A stretch of DNA of 64,000 nt from Algoriphagus kandeliae (lineage in GTDB: Bacteria > Bacteroidota > Bacteroidia > Cytophagales > Cyclobacteriaceae): assembly GCF_004571135.1 (NCBI RefSeq), contig NZ_SPSB01000002.1:558001-622000 (forward strand). Direction: 5' to 3'. The notes beneath the pieces were generated by a model. That model searched no databases and was not told the DNA's origin. It saw only the letters and a program-made list of their open reading frames with translations. This document shows, in pieces, positions 41,592 through 50,346 of the stretch. How positions within the stretch are numbered: position 1 is the first letter of the stretch; each line of letters opens with the position of its first letter. The position numbers and the translations under genes are program-made.

Positions 41592-44500
41592 GTGAAAACG
41601 TATCAGGAATTTAAGCAGGTAGATTATCCGCATATCGGAGAGTCTGTACTGGCCTATTGGAAAGAGAATCAGATCTTCGAAAAGTCCATCGCCAACCGGG
41701 AAGGGGCTCAGACCTTTACCTTTTATGAGGGACCGCCTTCGGCTAATGGAACTCCCGGAATTCACCATGTCATGGCCCGGACGCTCAAGGATATTTTTTG
41801 TCGATACAAAACCCTTCGGGGCTTTCAAGTGAAGCGTAAAGGCGGATGGGATACGCATGGCCTTCCTGTAGAATTGCAAGTTGAAAAGGAGCTTGGTATC
41901 ACCAAGGAAGATATCGGTAAGAAAATCTCCGTGGAGGAATACAATAAGCGATGTCGGGAAACGGTCATGCGCTATAAAAATGAATGGGATGATCTGACTG
42001 AGAAAATCGGCTATTGGGTAGACCTGGATGATCCTTACATCACTTTTGACAGCAAGTACATCGAGACGCTTTGGTATCTCTTGAAGCGGCTTTATGAAAA
42101 AGGCCTTTTATACAAAGGCTACACGATTCAGCCGTATTCTCCAGCAGCGGGAACGGGTCTTTCTTCTCACGAACTGAATCAGCCTGGAACTTACAAAGAC
42201 GTTAAGGATACTTCCATTACGGCTCAGTTTAAGCTCAAAAATCAGGATAACACTTATATCCTGGCTTGGACTACTACGCCTTGGACTTTGCCATCCAACT
42301 CGGCTTTGGCGATTGGGGAAAAGCTTGATTATGTAAAGGTTAAGACTTTTAATCCTTACACCTACGAACCAGTCAACGTGATTTTGGCGAAGGCTCGAAT
42401 GGGAGCATATCTCAATCCAAAGGCTGCTGATCTGAAATTGGAGGATTATAAGCCGGGCGACAAGTTGATCCCTTTTGAAATCATAGAAGAGTTCAAAGGA
42501 AAGGATATGCTCGGCTGGGAATACGAGCAACTTTTCCCGATCGAAGGGTTGGCGCTACCGTATCCTGCCTTTACCGTTGTTGCTGGAGATTATGTCACTA
42601 CTGAAGATGGTACTGGTATCGTGCACTTGGCGAAAGCCTTTGGTGCGGATGACTTCCGAACTTTGGTGCAGAATAATGTTCCCGGAGTATTTGTAAAGGA
42701 CGAATTGGGCAATGACATCCCGGTGGTGGATAAGCAAGGGAAATTCCTTCCTGTAGTAGGTGAATATTTGGCTGCCAAAATGAAGGAACATGGAATCACG
42801 GCTCATAAAGAATTTGGCCCAGATGATTTCTTTGTGAAGAATTACACGGAAGATGATGAAGGTGCTTCGGATTATAAAAACACGGATATCATTATCTCCA
42901 TCATTCTCAAGAATGAAAATAAAGCCTTTAAGGTTGAGAAATACGAACACAGCTATCCACACTGCTGGCGTACAGATAAACCGGTGCTTTACTATCCATT
43001 AGAAAGCTGGTTCATCAAAACAACCGCTTACAAAGATCAACTGGTAGCACTTAATAAAACTATCAACTGGAAGCCTGAGGCGACTGGAACTGGTCGTTTC
43101 GGTAACTGGTTGGAAAATCTGGTGGATTGGAACCTGAGCCGCTCCCGTTTCTGGGGGACTCCACTTCCGATCTGGAGAACTAGTGACGGTTCGGAAGAAA
43201 AATGCATTGGTTCGATCTCTGAACTCAACACAGAAATCGAAAAATCCATCGCGGCCGGTTTCATGGAAAAATCTCCTTATGAAGGAAAGGAACTCGACTT
43301 ACACCGACCTTATGTGGACGATGTGATCTTGGTTTCTTCCAAAGGAGAAAAGATGTTCCGAGAGCCTGATTTGATTGACGTTTGGTTTGATTCCGGAGCC
43401 ATGCCCTATGCGCAATGGCATTTTCCTTTTGAGAATCAATCCATTTTCAAGCATAATTTTCCTGCTGATTACATCGCAGAGGGGGTAGACCAAACCCGAG
43501 GTTGGTTCTTCACCTTGCATGCGATCGCGGTGATGCTTTTTGATTCCGTAGCATTCAAAAATGTAATCGCTAATGGTCTGGTTTTGGATAAAAACGGAAA
43601 CAAAATGTCCAAGCGATTGGGCAATGCCGTTGACCCATTCAAGACCCTAAAAGAATACGGTCCGGATGCGCTTCGCTGGTACATGCTTAGCAATGCTAAT
43701 CCTTGGGACAATTTGAAATTCAATTTGGATGGTGTGACTGAAGTGCAGCGTCGCTTCTTTGGGACCCTTCAAAATACCTATAATTTCTTCGCGCTTTATG
43801 CCAATTTGGATGCATTTATCTATGATCCATCCAAGGCTATTGTAGTGAAAGATCGTGCTGAACTCGATCAGTGGATTATCTCCAAATTGCAGTCTTTGAT
43901 CGCGGAAGTGGAGGAAGCAATGGATCAATACGATGCTACCCGAGCTACCCGAGCGATCATGAATTTTACTGTGGACCAACTGTCCAACTGGTACGTTCGT
44001 CTGGCTCGAAAGCGATTCTGGAGAGGAGAGATGAATGCGGATAAGCAGGCAGCATACGAAACCTTATACGAGTGCTTGCTTTCCTTGACTCAGTTGATGT
44101 CTTCTTTTGCGCCTTTTTATTCAGACTGGTTATACAAAAACTTGACTGAAGCAGGAGAAAGTGGCAAAGAATCCGTGCATTTGACCGATTGGGTTTCGGC
44201 AAATCAATCCTTGATCGATGAAGACTTGGAGAGAAGCATGGAATTGGCTCAGACGATTTCTTCCTTGGTGCACTCACTTCGAAAGAAGGAAAAGCTAAAA
44301 GTGAGACAGCCTTTGCAGCGTATTTTGATTCCTGTGCTCAGCAAAAAGACACAGGAGCAGATCGAACACGTAGCCGAATTGATCAAAACAGAAGTAAACA
44401 TCAAGCAAATTGAATTCTTGGATGATGCTTCCGGTATTTTGGTGAAAGAAGTGAAGCCAAACTTGCCTGTTTTGGGTAAAAAGTATGGACCAAAGATGCG

Positions 44501-44975
44501 CTTTGTGGTTGCTGCTATCAAATCTTGGGGTCAGGATGAGATCAATCAGATAGAACGAGAGGGTAAATTATCCATCGATGTAGATGGGGAAGCAGTGGAT
44601 TTACTTTTGGAAGAAGTTTTGATTTCTTCACAAGACATTCCTGGCTGGTCGGTAGCTTCTGATGGAGGCGTAACGGTAGCTCTAGATGTGACAGTGACTG
44701 AGGATTTGAAGCAGGAGGGAGTCGCCCGTGATCTAGTCAATCGAATCCAAAATCTTCGAAAGGAGATGGGGCTGGAAGTACAGGATAAAATTCATATTCA
44801 AATCGCTGATGGCAATACATTGGTGGATGCTTCCGTAGAAAATTTCGGTTCTTACATTCAATCTGAAACCCAAGCGCTGAGTTTGCGTGTGACAGAAGAA
44901 GCTAAAGGAGGAACTCTTTTGGACATGGATGATTTCGAAATCGCTGTTATAGTCCAAAAGGCGGAAGGCAACTAA
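41592..44975 (+). CDS. ileS: isoleucyl-tRNA synthetase
   Basis: A 1127-residue class I synthetase that charges tRNA-Ile. The HIGH-type motif is PPSANGTPGIHH at 48-59, in the GxPGIHH form seen in the eukaryote-like IleRS branch. The CP1 editing domain with WTTTPWTLPSNSALA follows. The KMSKR loop is near 671-675 (GNKMSKRLGN). The anticodon-binding region and a long C-terminal extension (from about 900, with VRQPLQRILIPVL) complete it. It lacks the C-terminal zinc finger of the E. coli type. Translation starts at GTG (41592), about 140 bases below a -7 box, across the structured leader. lspA follows after 4 bases. Confidence 0.96.
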   Translation: MKTYQEFKQVDYPHIGESVLAYWKENQIFEKSIANREGAQTFTFYEGPPSANGTPGIHHVMARTLKDIFCRYKTLRGFQVKRKGGWDTHGLPVELQVEKELGITKEDIGKKISVEEYNKRCRETVMRYKNEWDDLTEKIGYWVDLDDPYITFDSKYIETLWYLLKRLYEKGLLYKGYTIQPYSPAAGTGLSSHELNQPGTYKDVKDTSITAQFKLKNQDNTYILAWTTTPWTLPSNSALAIGEKLDYVKVKTFNPYTYEPVNVILAKARMGAYLNPKAADLKLEDYKPGDKLIPFEIIEEFKGKDMLGWEYEQLFPIEGLALPYPAFTVVAGDYVTTEDGTGIVHLAKAFGADDFRTLVQNNVPGVFVKDELGNDIPVVDKQGKFLPVVGEYLAAKMKEHGITAHKEFGPDDFFVKNYTEDDEGASDYKNTDIIISIILKNENKAFKVEKYEHSYPHCWRTDKPVLYYPLESWFIKTTAYKDQLVALNKTINWKPEATGTGRFGNWLENLVDWNLSRSRFWGTPLPIWRTSDGSEEKCIGSISELNTEIEKSIAAGFMEKSPYEGKELDLHRPYVDDVILVSSKGEKMFREPDLIDVWFDSGAMPYAQWHFPFENQSIFKHNFPADYIAEGVDQTRGWFFTLHAIAVMLFDSVAFKNVIANGLVLDKNGNKMSKRLGNAVDPFKTLKEYGPDALRWYMLSNANPWDNLKFNLDGVTEVQRRFFGTLQNTYNFFALYANLDAFIYDPSKAIVVKDRAELDQWIISKLQSLIAEVEEAMDQYDATRATRAIMNFTVDQLSNWYVRLARKRFWRGEMNADKQAAYETLYECLLSLTQLMSSFAPFYSDWLYKNLTEAGESGKESVHLTDWVSANQSLIDEDLERSMELAQTISSLVHSLRKKEKLKVRQPLQRILIPVLSKKTQEQIEHVAELIKTEVNIKQIEFLDDASGILVKEVKPNLPVLGKKYGPKMRFVVAAIKSWGQDEINQIEREGKLSIDVDGEAVDLLLEEVLISSQDIPGWSVASDGGVTVALDVTVTEDLKQEGVARDLVNRIQNLRKEMGLEVQDKIHIQIADGNTLVDASVENFGSYIQSETQALSLRVTEEAKGGTLLDMDDFEIAVIVQKAEGN

Positions 44976-44979
44976 TAAG

Positions 44980-45603
44980 ATGAATAAATACCTTAAATAT
45001 TTTGGAATCACGCTTTTGGTAATCGCCATTGATCAGGCGGTCAAAATGCTGGTTCACTTCCAAATGGATTTTGGTACCCCAGGTCAGATCATAATTTTCG
45101 GAGACTGGTTTAAGCTGCATTACACCACGAATCCAGGAATGGCTTTTGGGATGGAGCTTGGGACAGAGTATGGGAAATTGATCCTTACTTCTTTCCGATT
45201 AGTCGCCATGTTTGGTATAGGATATTATCTATACTATATCATAAAAAAGAAACAACATCCGGTATATATCATATGTATTGCTATGATATTGGGAGGTGCT
45301 ATAGGCAATTTGGTAGACTCTATATTTTATGGAGTTTGGTTAAGAAATGCTCCATATGATGCACCGACACCTTGGCTACATGGGCAAGTAGTGGATATGT
45401 TTTATTTTGATATTTGGGAAGGATATATACCTGAATGGGTGCCTATTTGGGGTGGTTCCTATACTGCCCTTTGGCCAATTTTTAATGTTGCCGATGCGGC
45501 CATATTTATTGGAGTGGCTATTATTTTGATTTTTCAGGGAAAATTTTTCCCGGAGAAACCGAAGGAAAATCACCATCAGGAAAGCGCTCCTTTAGAACAA
45601 TAG
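44980..45603 (+). CDS. lspA: lipoprotein signal peptidase (signal peptidase II)
   Basis: A 207-residue membrane aspartyl protease that cleaves lipoprotein signal peptides ahead of the lipid-modified cysteine. Motifs are TTNPGMAFGM (Asn51), GAIGNLVDSIFYG with the first catalytic aspartate, and FNVADAAIFIG with the second (Asp172). The loop between them (VWLRNAPYDAPTPWLHGQV) is longer than in E. coli and typical of Bacteroidota. It lies 4 bases after ileS, the common ileS-lspA pairing, and is followed by a strong terminator. Confidence 0.95.
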   Translation: MNKYLKYFGITLLVIAIDQAVKMLVHFQMDFGTPGQIIIFGDWFKLHYTTNPGMAFGMELGTEYGKLILTSFRLVAMFGIGYYLYYIIKKKQHPVYIICIAMILGGAIGNLVDSIFYGVWLRNAPYDAPTPWLHGQVVDMFYFDIWEGYIPEWVPIWGGSYTALWPIFNVADAAIFIGVAIILIFQGKFFPEKPKENHHQESAPLEQ

Positions 45604-45630
45604 AACTATTTCTACTAGAAATCATCAATA

Positions 45631-45666
45631 AAAACCCTTTTGACAGCGATGCAAAAGGGTTTTTTT
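45631..45666 (+). terminator. rho-independent terminator after ileS-lspA
   Basis: Perfect 12-base stem AAAACCCTTTTG (45631-45642) and CAAAAGGGTTTT (45652-45663), merging into a run of T. Confidence 0.93.
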
Positions 45667-45752
45667 ATTATTTTTCGAGCTATTACCCTTTCTAAATTAG
45701 CCGAAGCTTGCACTATTTAAAGCCTTGGTTCTTTTGATAAAATTGTATTTAG

Positions 45753-48692
45753 ATGATTGTAGATCCCAGCAAGCCATTTCAAATAGTATATTCTATTTTC
45801 AGTCATGAGTATTTAGGATTATTGTTTGAATCTTTTGTAGTCCAGTTGGATGAGCAAGGCAGGCTTTCGCTGGCATATCAAAATATCAGTTCAGCCAATG
45901 CTCAGGAATTTGATGCAGGCTTGGATGAAAGGGACTATGAGTTGATTAAGCTCATGGATGCCATGCAGCCTGAGGAGGTAATCAAAGTTTATTTGCCGCA
46001 GAAGAAAAAAGTCCGGCCCAAGGATTACCTGCAGCAGATTTATGACCCAAAAACAGAAAACAAACAGGTTCAAGACCTTGTGGAAATTCGCTTAGAACGT
46101 CAACGTTCTGCTATTCTTCCTAAATTAATTGGAAGAAGATTGTTTGAAATGGGTTCGGATGGAAGCCCTACTTGGAAGGAAATTGAGGTCATGCCAGAGC
46201 CTGCTTCCATCATTTTTCATTTTCATAAAAACCCGGATAATACTCACTACTATCCTACAATCAAATACAAGGGAGAGTCGGTCCTGATTCATGGCAGAGG
46301 AGGTTATTTATTGGCGAAAGATCCCGCTTGGTTTACAGTAGAACAAAAGCTATATCATTTTCACAAGCATGTGGATGGAATGAAGCTCCTTCCTTTTTTG
46401 AAGAAGAAATTTATTCTCATTGAGAAGAAAATGGAGCCTGTGTATTTCCGGAAATTTATGGCCCCCATGATGACTCAATATGAGGTCGATGCCAGGGGTT
46501 TTGAAGTTTCTCGGGAGCATGGAAAACCCGAACCGATTATCCGTATTCATACTTTAGCCGGAACAGATCAGGGTCTTTTTGAAGGTGCCGCTGAAAATGG
46601 GGAAGAGGCTAAAATCGTCTTTGAGATTCGTTTCCAATACGGAGACGAAAACTATCCTTTGGGGAAGGCGGATGATGCCGCTTCCAGTCAGCCGGTTACT
46701 CTGATTGAGAAGGATGGGGAATTTATGTTTAAGCAGACCATTCGGGCCGTACAAAAGGAAAAATCCATCGTCTCCTATATCAAGAAATTAGGTCTGAATT
46801 TGAGCCATGGAAAGGTTGAGCTTCCGAAGACGCAGGCTTTTGAATGGATAGGGGAAAATGAGGAATTGTTGTCTGAGAAGAATATTAAAATCCAACAGCG
46901 ATCCAATCCTGATGGAAAAATCTACCACATCGGTAAAGCTCAGATCAGCATTGAGGTCAATGAGGGCATTGATTGGTTTGATGTGAAAGCCATGATCAAA
47001 TTCGGTGTCTACTTGGTTCCTTTCGCCAAAATCCGAAAGATGGTGATGAAAGGGCAGACCGAATTTGAGTTGCCAAATGGTGAAATGGCTGTAATCCCAG
47101 CTTCGTGGTTTGTGAATTATTCCGAGCTTTTTTCTTTCATGGAAGAAGGTACCGTCGATGGCCAAGTTATCATGCGAAAGCATCACCTAGCCTTGGCGAA
47201 GCAGTTAGAGGAAGGGAATTTGGTGCAGCTAAGCTTGAGTCGAAAACTCGAAAAACTTCGGGATTTTGATAGCATCGATGATTATGAGATGCCGAGAGGC
47301 TTTGAAGGCACGCTGCGTCCTTATCAAAAAGCAGGATATAACTGGTTACGCTTTTTAAATGAGTTTCGATTTGGAGGCTGCTTAGCCGATGATATGGGTT
47401 TGGGTAAAACCGTTCAAACCCTAGCTCTTTTGGCTTATGAAAAGGAAGAAAATCCAGGGTTCTGTTCTTTGTTGGTGATGCCTACTTCCCTGATATACAA
47501 CTGGGAATTAGAAGCTAGAAAGTTTTGTCCGGATCTGAAGATTTTGGTTTACTCCGGAACTCAACGTATCAAAGACCCCTGGAAATTCCGTGAGTATGAT
47601 TTGGTGTTGACATCCTATGGGATTACCCGTTTGGACATTCATATCTTGAAGGATTTTTATTTCAATTATGTGATTTTGGATGAGTCCCAAGCAATCAAAA
47701 ATCCAAGCAGTAACATCGCCAATGCGGTCAATAAGCTGAAAAGTAAGCAGAAGCTCATCTTGACGGGTACTCCGGTAGAAAATGGAACCATGGATTTGTG
47801 GTCTCAAATGAATTTTGTGAATCCCGGGCTTTTGGGCTCTCAGAATAGTTTTAAGAAACAGTTTTTGCAGCCCATTGAAAAGCAAAATGACAAGGACAAA
47901 TCAGCTAAGCTTCATGCGCTGATCAAGCCTTTTATTCTTCGAAGACTGAAATCCCAAGTTGCTACTGATCTGCCAGAAAAAATCACCAATGTGAAGTTCT
48001 CTGCGATGACTGCTGAGCAGGAGAAAGTCTACGAGGAGGTTAAGACCTATTATCGAGAGAAAATCATCGGCGAAAATCCAATTGCCAACTTGGGAAGACA
48101 GCAATTCACCTTACTTCGAGGTCTAACTCAACTCCGCCAAATTGCAAATCACCCCAAGTTAGTTCGAGATGACTATGAGGGAAATTCAGGGAAATTGGAG
48201 GATGTGACCTACATGCTGCAATCGACCATTTCGGAAGATCACAAGGTCTTGGTGTTTAGCCAATTTGTAAGGCATTTGTCCATTGTTCGGGAATATTTGG
48301 ATTCAGAAAACATCGATTACTGCTATTTGGATGGTTCGACTAAGGACAGACAAGCGCAGGTGGAACGATTCCAGCAAGATGACAAAGTGAAAGTTTTTTT
48401 AATTTCCCTGAAGGCTGGTGGAGTTGGCTTGAACTTAACCAAAGCGGAATATGTGTTCCTTTTGGATCCTTGGTGGAATCCAGCAGTAGAGTCACAGGCA
48501 ATCGACCGGGCACATCGGATTGGTCAGGAAAACAAGGTCATTATTTACAAATTCATCAGTAGAGGATCTGTCGAAGAAAAAATCATGGCTCTTCAGGACA
48601 GAAAATTGGCCTTGGCGGGTGAATTGATTGGAAGCGAAGAAAGCTTTATGAAAAGCCTCGACAATGAGGATATTAGAGCTTTATTGGATTAA
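45753..48692 (+). CDS. SNF2/SWI2-family DNA helicase-translocase
   Basis: A 979-residue superfamily 2 ATPase. The first 450 residues are a poorly conserved N-terminal region (with a SWIM-less SNF2_N-associated style, QRSNPDGKIYHIGKAQ). Walker A is DDMGLGKT at 546-553. The DEAH-type box is DESQAIKN near 641. LILTGTPVENG is motif III. The C-terminal half contains VFSQFVRHLSIVREYL, then the helicase motif KAGGVGLNLTKAEYVFLLDP and QAIDRAHRIGQ. Bacterial members (RapA and HepA-like) remodel RNA polymerase or DNA-protein complexes. It stands alone between two hairpins. Confidence 0.92.
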   Translation: MIVDPSKPFQIVYSIFSHEYLGLLFESFVVQLDEQGRLSLAYQNISSANAQEFDAGLDERDYELIKLMDAMQPEEVIKVYLPQKKKVRPKDYLQQIYDPKTENKQVQDLVEIRLERQRSAILPKLIGRRLFEMGSDGSPTWKEIEVMPEPASIIFHFHKNPDNTHYYPTIKYKGESVLIHGRGGYLLAKDPAWFTVEQKLYHFHKHVDGMKLLPFLKKKFILIEKKMEPVYFRKFMAPMMTQYEVDARGFEVSREHGKPEPIIRIHTLAGTDQGLFEGAAENGEEAKIVFEIRFQYGDENYPLGKADDAASSQPVTLIEKDGEFMFKQTIRAVQKEKSIVSYIKKLGLNLSHGKVELPKTQAFEWIGENEELLSEKNIKIQQRSNPDGKIYHIGKAQISIEVNEGIDWFDVKAMIKFGVYLVPFAKIRKMVMKGQTEFELPNGEMAVIPASWFVNYSELFSFMEEGTVDGQVIMRKHHLALAKQLEEGNLVQLSLSRKLEKLRDFDSIDDYEMPRGFEGTLRPYQKAGYNWLRFLNEFRFGGCLADDMGLGKTVQTLALLAYEKEENPGFCSLLVMPTSLIYNWELEARKFCPDLKILVYSGTQRIKDPWKFREYDLVLTSYGITRLDIHILKDFYFNYVILDESQAIKNPSSNIANAVNKLKSKQKLILTGTPVENGTMDLWSQMNFVNPGLLGSQNSFKKQFLQPIEKQNDKDKSAKLHALIKPFILRRLKSQVATDLPEKITNVKFSAMTAEQEKVYEEVKTYYREKIIGENPIANLGRQQFTLLRGLTQLRQIANHPKLVRDDYEGNSGKLEDVTYMLQSTISEDHKVLVFSQFVRHLSIVREYLDSENIDYCYLDGSTKDRQAQVERFQQDDKVKVFLISLKAGGVGLNLTKAEYVFLLDPWWNPAVESQAIDRAHRIGQENKVIIYKFISRGSVEEKIMALQDRKLALAGELIGSEESFMKSLDNEDIRALLD

Positions 48693-48702
48693 AGTTGAAA
48701 TG

Positions 48703-48759
48703 TTGTAAAGTGATAAAGTTGTAAAGTGAGTGACTCAGCCTTTTCACTTTGCAACTTTA
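48703..48759. repeat. TTGTAAAGTGA direct and inverted repeats
   Basis: Two direct copies of TTGTAAAGTGA (48703-48713 and 48719-48729, period 16) precede an inverted copy. TAAAGTTGTAAAGTGA (48714-48729) pairs with 48744-48759 over 16 bases with one G-T, across a 14-base loop. It lies 11 bases after the helicase stop. It could serve as a terminator, but no T run follows. The remaining 48760-48908 gap is AT-rich and shows nothing more. Confidence 0.5.
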
Positions 48760-48908
48760 CAAGCTTGGAACTCATTTTTATCATTTTGATTCTCAGTAAG
48801 ATGACTTTTAAGTTCAAGGTTTAACCATAATTTATTGTTAAATCATGTACAAGGGTTCTGATATTTTTCTAAATTATTACAACGATTACCACTAACATTT
48901 TCCTGCAC

Positions 48909-50255
48909 ATGCCTAGAGCCAAATCCGATAAAGATCGGAAAATCTTTGTGCTAGACACTTCTGTGATTCTTTACGCACACAACTCCATCATGAATTTTGC
49001 CGAGCACGACGTGGTGATTCCAATCACGGTGCTGGAGGAACTTGATCAGTTCAAAAAAGGCAATGACACCAAAAACTTTGAAGCCCGGGAATTTATTCGA
49101 TTGCTGGATAAGCTTTCACAGGATCACATGATCCACGAATGGACTCCGCTTAATGGAAAGACCAAGGGGAACTTCAAGGTTCTGATGAATCCCGACAATA
49201 AGTTGAATGCCAATGTGATTTTCGGGGAAGAAAAGAATGACCATAAAATACTCAACGCAGCCTTATACCTCAAGGAGCATGAGAAAAATCGACGGGTGAT
49301 TCTAGTTTCCAAGGATATTAACCTTCGACTAAAGGCGAAATCCCTGGAAATCCATGCGGAAGACTACGAAACCGGTAAAATCAAGAATATTGATGAACTG
49401 GAAAATACCGGAAAGTACATTCTCGAAGATGTAAATGTTGATGCAATCAATACCCTCTATGAGGTAGGTTTTGTGGAGGCAAAATCGGTTTTGGGTACCA
49501 GAAAGCGGAAGGCCAATGCCTACTACATTCTTCGAAACAATAAGAACTCCGTCCTTACCTATTACAATCCAGAAGAAAATATTCTAGAGCGGGTAGATAA
49601 GAAGTTGGCCTATAATATCAAGCCAAAAAATGCTGAGCAGACCTTTGCCCTGCATGCCATCATGAACCCCAATATCAAGTTGGTTTCCATTCAAGGGGTA
49701 GCTGGTACGGGAAAAACCTTGTTGGCTTTGGCAGGTGCTTTGGAGCAGCGTCGTTTTTACAAGCAGATATTTTTGGCAAGACCAATTGTTCCGCTATCCA
49801 ACAAAGACATCGGGTATTTGCCCGGGGATATCAAATCTAAATTGAATCCTTATATGGAGCCACTTTGGGATAACCTGAAGTTTATCCAAAATCAATACAA
49901 GGAGACCGATAAGGAATACCAGAAAATCACCGAACTCGTCAATCAGGAAAAATTGGTGATTCAGCCTTTGGCTTATATTCGGGGTCGATCCTTATCCAAC
50001 ATCTTCTTTATCGTAGATGAAGCTCAAAACTTAACTCCACATGAGATTAAGACAATCATTTCTCGAGCAGGTGAAAATACCAAGATTGTCTTTACGGGAG
50101 ATGTGCATCAGATTGATACGCCTTATTTGGATTCTCAATCCAATGGTCTTTCTTATTTGATTGATCGGGTGAAAGATCATCCACTCTATGCTCATATTAA
50201 GCTGGAAAAAGGTGAACGATCGGAGTTGGCCAACCTAGCGAATGAGTTGTTGTAA
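48909..50255 (+). CDS. PIN-PhoH fusion ATPase (YlaK-like)
   Basis: A 448-residue protein with an N-terminal PIN domain (about 10-150: KIFVLDTSVILYAHNSIM, with acidic residues Asp16 and Glu residues further on, and RRVILVSKDINLRLKA) and a C-terminal PhoH-like P-loop domain (about 230-448). Walker A is GVAGTGKTLLALAGAL and Walker B is FFIVDEAQNLTPHEIKTII. PIN-PhoH fusions are RNA-acting ATPases with a nuclease domain. Some resemble toxin-type RNases, but no antitoxin gene lies beside this one. It is monocistronic and ends at a strong bidirectional terminator. Confidence 0.92.
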   Translation: MPRAKSDKDRKIFVLDTSVILYAHNSIMNFAEHDVVIPITVLEELDQFKKGNDTKNFEAREFIRLLDKLSQDHMIHEWTPLNGKTKGNFKVLMNPDNKLNANVIFGEEKNDHKILNAALYLKEHEKNRRVILVSKDINLRLKAKSLEIHAEDYETGKIKNIDELENTGKYILEDVNVDAINTLYEVGFVEAKSVLGTRKRKANAYYILRNNKNSVLTYYNPEENILERVDKKLAYNIKPKNAEQTFALHAIMNPNIKLVSIQGVAGTGKTLLALAGALEQRRFYKQIFLARPIVPLSNKDIGYLPGDIKSKLNPYMEPLWDNLKFIQNQYKETDKEYQKITELVNQEKLVIQPLAYIRGRSLSNIFFIVDEAQNLTPHEIKTIISRAGENTKIVFTGDVHQIDTPYLDSQSNGLSYLIDRVKDHPLYAHIKLEKGERSELANLANELL

Positions 50256-50275
50256 ATGAAAGTCTTATTAATGAA

Positions 50276-50306
50276 AAAAGTCCCTGCCTAATTGGCAGGG
50301 ACTTTT
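50276..50306. terminator. bidirectional terminator
   Basis: Stem AAAAGTCCCTGCC (50276-50288) and GGCAGGGACTTTT (50294-50306) with loop TAATT. It serves the PIN-PhoH gene and, on the other strand, the GH78 gene. Confidence 0.92.
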
Positions 50307-50346
50307 CTTTCTGGTTGAGTTCTAAAAATTTTCCAAGGATGAAGAA

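Noticed and set aside
41337..41879. 180-residue open frame on the minus strand over the ileS leader and start
   Set aside because: It runs antisense to the well-supported ileS N-terminus and the structured leader. It has no recognisable motif.
48909..50255. PIN domain as a toxin of a toxin-antitoxin pair
   Set aside because: The PIN domain is fused to a full PhoH ATPase, and no small antitoxin gene adjoins it.
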